DNA from: Asaccharospora irregularis DSM 2635
Lineage (GTDB): Bacteria > Bacillota > Clostridia > Peptostreptococcales > Peptostreptococcaceae
Length of the DNA: 64,000 nucleotides
Direction: 5' to 3'
Assembly: GCF_900129815.1 (NCBI RefSeq)
Contig: NZ_FQWX01000002.1
Coordinates: 104,870 to 168,869 of the forward strand
Below the pieces are notes generated by a model that saw nothing but the letters and a program-made list of their open reading frames with translations, was not told the origin of the DNA and ran no database searches. Positions 63,479 through 64,000 of the stretch are shown here, piece after piece (the first letter of the stretch is position 1; every line of letters begins with the position of its first letter). The position numbers and the translations under genes are program-made.

Positions 63479-63554
63479 ATGTTTAGGAAGTAATTCTACC
63501 CAATACGGGTATGGGGTATAATACGGTTTTTATTATAATTAGAGGGGAGTTAAA

Positions 63555-63752
63555 ATGAAATTTAGCTACATTACACATCATCATTGTCCAAAACTTAATA
63601 AGGGACAGCGCGTATAATGGGTGATTGTGCATGCACAATAGTAGTAGCTAGAACTGAAGAAAGTTTAACAAAAAGATGCATTATAGTAAATCAGAACCTA
63701 CTACTCAATTATCAAAAAAAGAAAAATTAAAAATATTGGAGGAAAATAAACA
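63555..63752 (+). pseudogene. Cluster of short Cys/His-containing frames, probably a broken small gene
   Basis: Three short overlapping frames follow promoter 6. ATG 63555, behind GAGGGGAG, gives 20 residues (MKFSYITHHHCPKLNKGQRV). ATG 63617 overlaps its stop and gives 37 residues starting MGDCACTIVVARTEESLTKR. ATG 63676, in another frame, gives MHYSKSEPTTQLSKKEKLKI and continues to 63789. The last looks like a genuine helical coding segment; joined to the preceding ones by frameshifts it would make one small His/Cys protein. Alternatively they are separate tiny peptides. Confidence 0.4.
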
Positions 63753-64000
63753 ATGCATAAGAATAAAATTACTACAGCAGCAATTATGATGATACTATCT
63801 AGCGCAGCTTTAACACCTGTAATGGCGGAAGAAGTTCAGAATCCTGAGGAAAATGCTACACAAATCGAGCAATCAGCAGAAACTACAAATAATAGCAGTG
63901 AAGATACTAATACAACACCAGAGCCAACAACAGATGATACAACAGTAGTAGATCCACATGCAGAACATGAAGCAGGGGAAGGTACGACACCAACACCAGA
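63753..64000 (+). CDS. Secreted Thr/Pro/Glu-rich protein, 3' end outside window
   Basis: ATG 63753 follows TTGGAGGAAAAT and opens a frame still open at the window end (82 codons seen). A signal peptide, KITTAAIMMILSSAALTPVMA, is followed by low-complexity sequence rich in Glu, Thr, Asn and Pro (NTTPEPTTDDTTVVDPHAEH). It may be a stalk or linker for a surface domain lying beyond the window, possibly with His for metal binding. Expression from promoters 5 and 6 is likely. Confidence 0.8.
   Translation, partial: MHKNKITTAAIMMILSSAALTPVMAEEVQNPEENATQIEQSAETTNNSSEDTNTTPEPTTDDTTVVDPHAEHEAGEGTTPTP

Larger units (their letters stand above)
63272..63484 (+). repeat. Tandemly duplicated promoter segment
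   Basis: About 80 bases at 63272-63352 recur with few changes at about 63402-63484. Each copy holds AAAAAATATTATTA, ACTATTTATTCTTCATAAGA and a TATTAT -10. The unit period is 132 bases. No gene lies between them. Confidence 0.8.

Noticed and set aside
1..64000. tRNA, rRNA or tmRNA genes
   Set aside because: I looked for clover-leaf signatures (GGTTCGAATCC-type T arms and CCA-ending stems) and saw none; the structured RNAs found are the L19 leader and the T-box.

Overview
The window is about 64 kb of AT-rich, low-GC Firmicutes chromosome. The gene order (trmD-rplS, rbgA, rnhB, yraN-comM-dprA-topA-codY, rarA, iscR-iscS-iscU-mnmA-alaS, ireB, ruvX, fur, rnjA, a dacF-type gene, scpA-scpB, DUF2953-ytfJ) matches what I know of the Peptostreptococcaceae (Clostridioides, Paraclostridium, Romboutsia and relatives). 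A spore former is indicated by ytfJ and the dacF-type carboxypeptidase. The species cannot be named from the sequence alone.

Bases 1-45,900 are mostly core chromosome: translation and RNA genes, the DNA uptake/recombination block, CodY, an Fe-S assembly operon with two palindromic IscR-type operators, an alanyl T-box upstream of alaS, Fur, RNase J, cell-wall genes and ScpAB. An accessory sugar-acid operon sits between scpB and the DUF2953-ytfJ pair. It encodes a DeoR-type regulator, a DUF1537 kinase, a PdxA-family dehydrogenase and a GntP permease, and is preceded by a phased array of repeated operator-like boxes. Its likely use is catabolism of a four-carbon acid sugar such as D-threonate.

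Bases 45,900-55,300 are a defence and mobile-element island. It opens with a gene-poor 1.25-kb scar holding the dead C-terminus of an IS256-family transposase. Next come a two-gene restriction-modification-like system (a small protein with the SAM-binding half of a methylase, and a 1336-residue GIY-YIG-like/helicase/Eco57I-methylase fusion), a Kiwa-type kwaA-kwaB pair, and a complete IS150-group IS3 element. The kwaA reading frame begins with ATA at the position where the ribosome-binding site predicts the start.

Bases 55,300-64,000 are a coherent envelope or metal-stress module. An OmpR-type response regulator and a histidine kinase are transcribed leftward. To their right lie SHOCT miniproteins, an LDCC-motif miniprotein, an lgt paralogue, a Lit-type lipoprotein transacylase, a SAM methyltransferase, two paralogous exported proteins ending near Cys-His, and a small Cys-rich membrane peptide. 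Six promoters in this block carry a TTCATAA-like box that starts exactly 26 bases upstream of the -10 hexamer, so a single regulon, probably controlled by the adjacent two-component system, is the most economical reading. The window ends inside a secreted Thr/Pro/Glu-rich protein.
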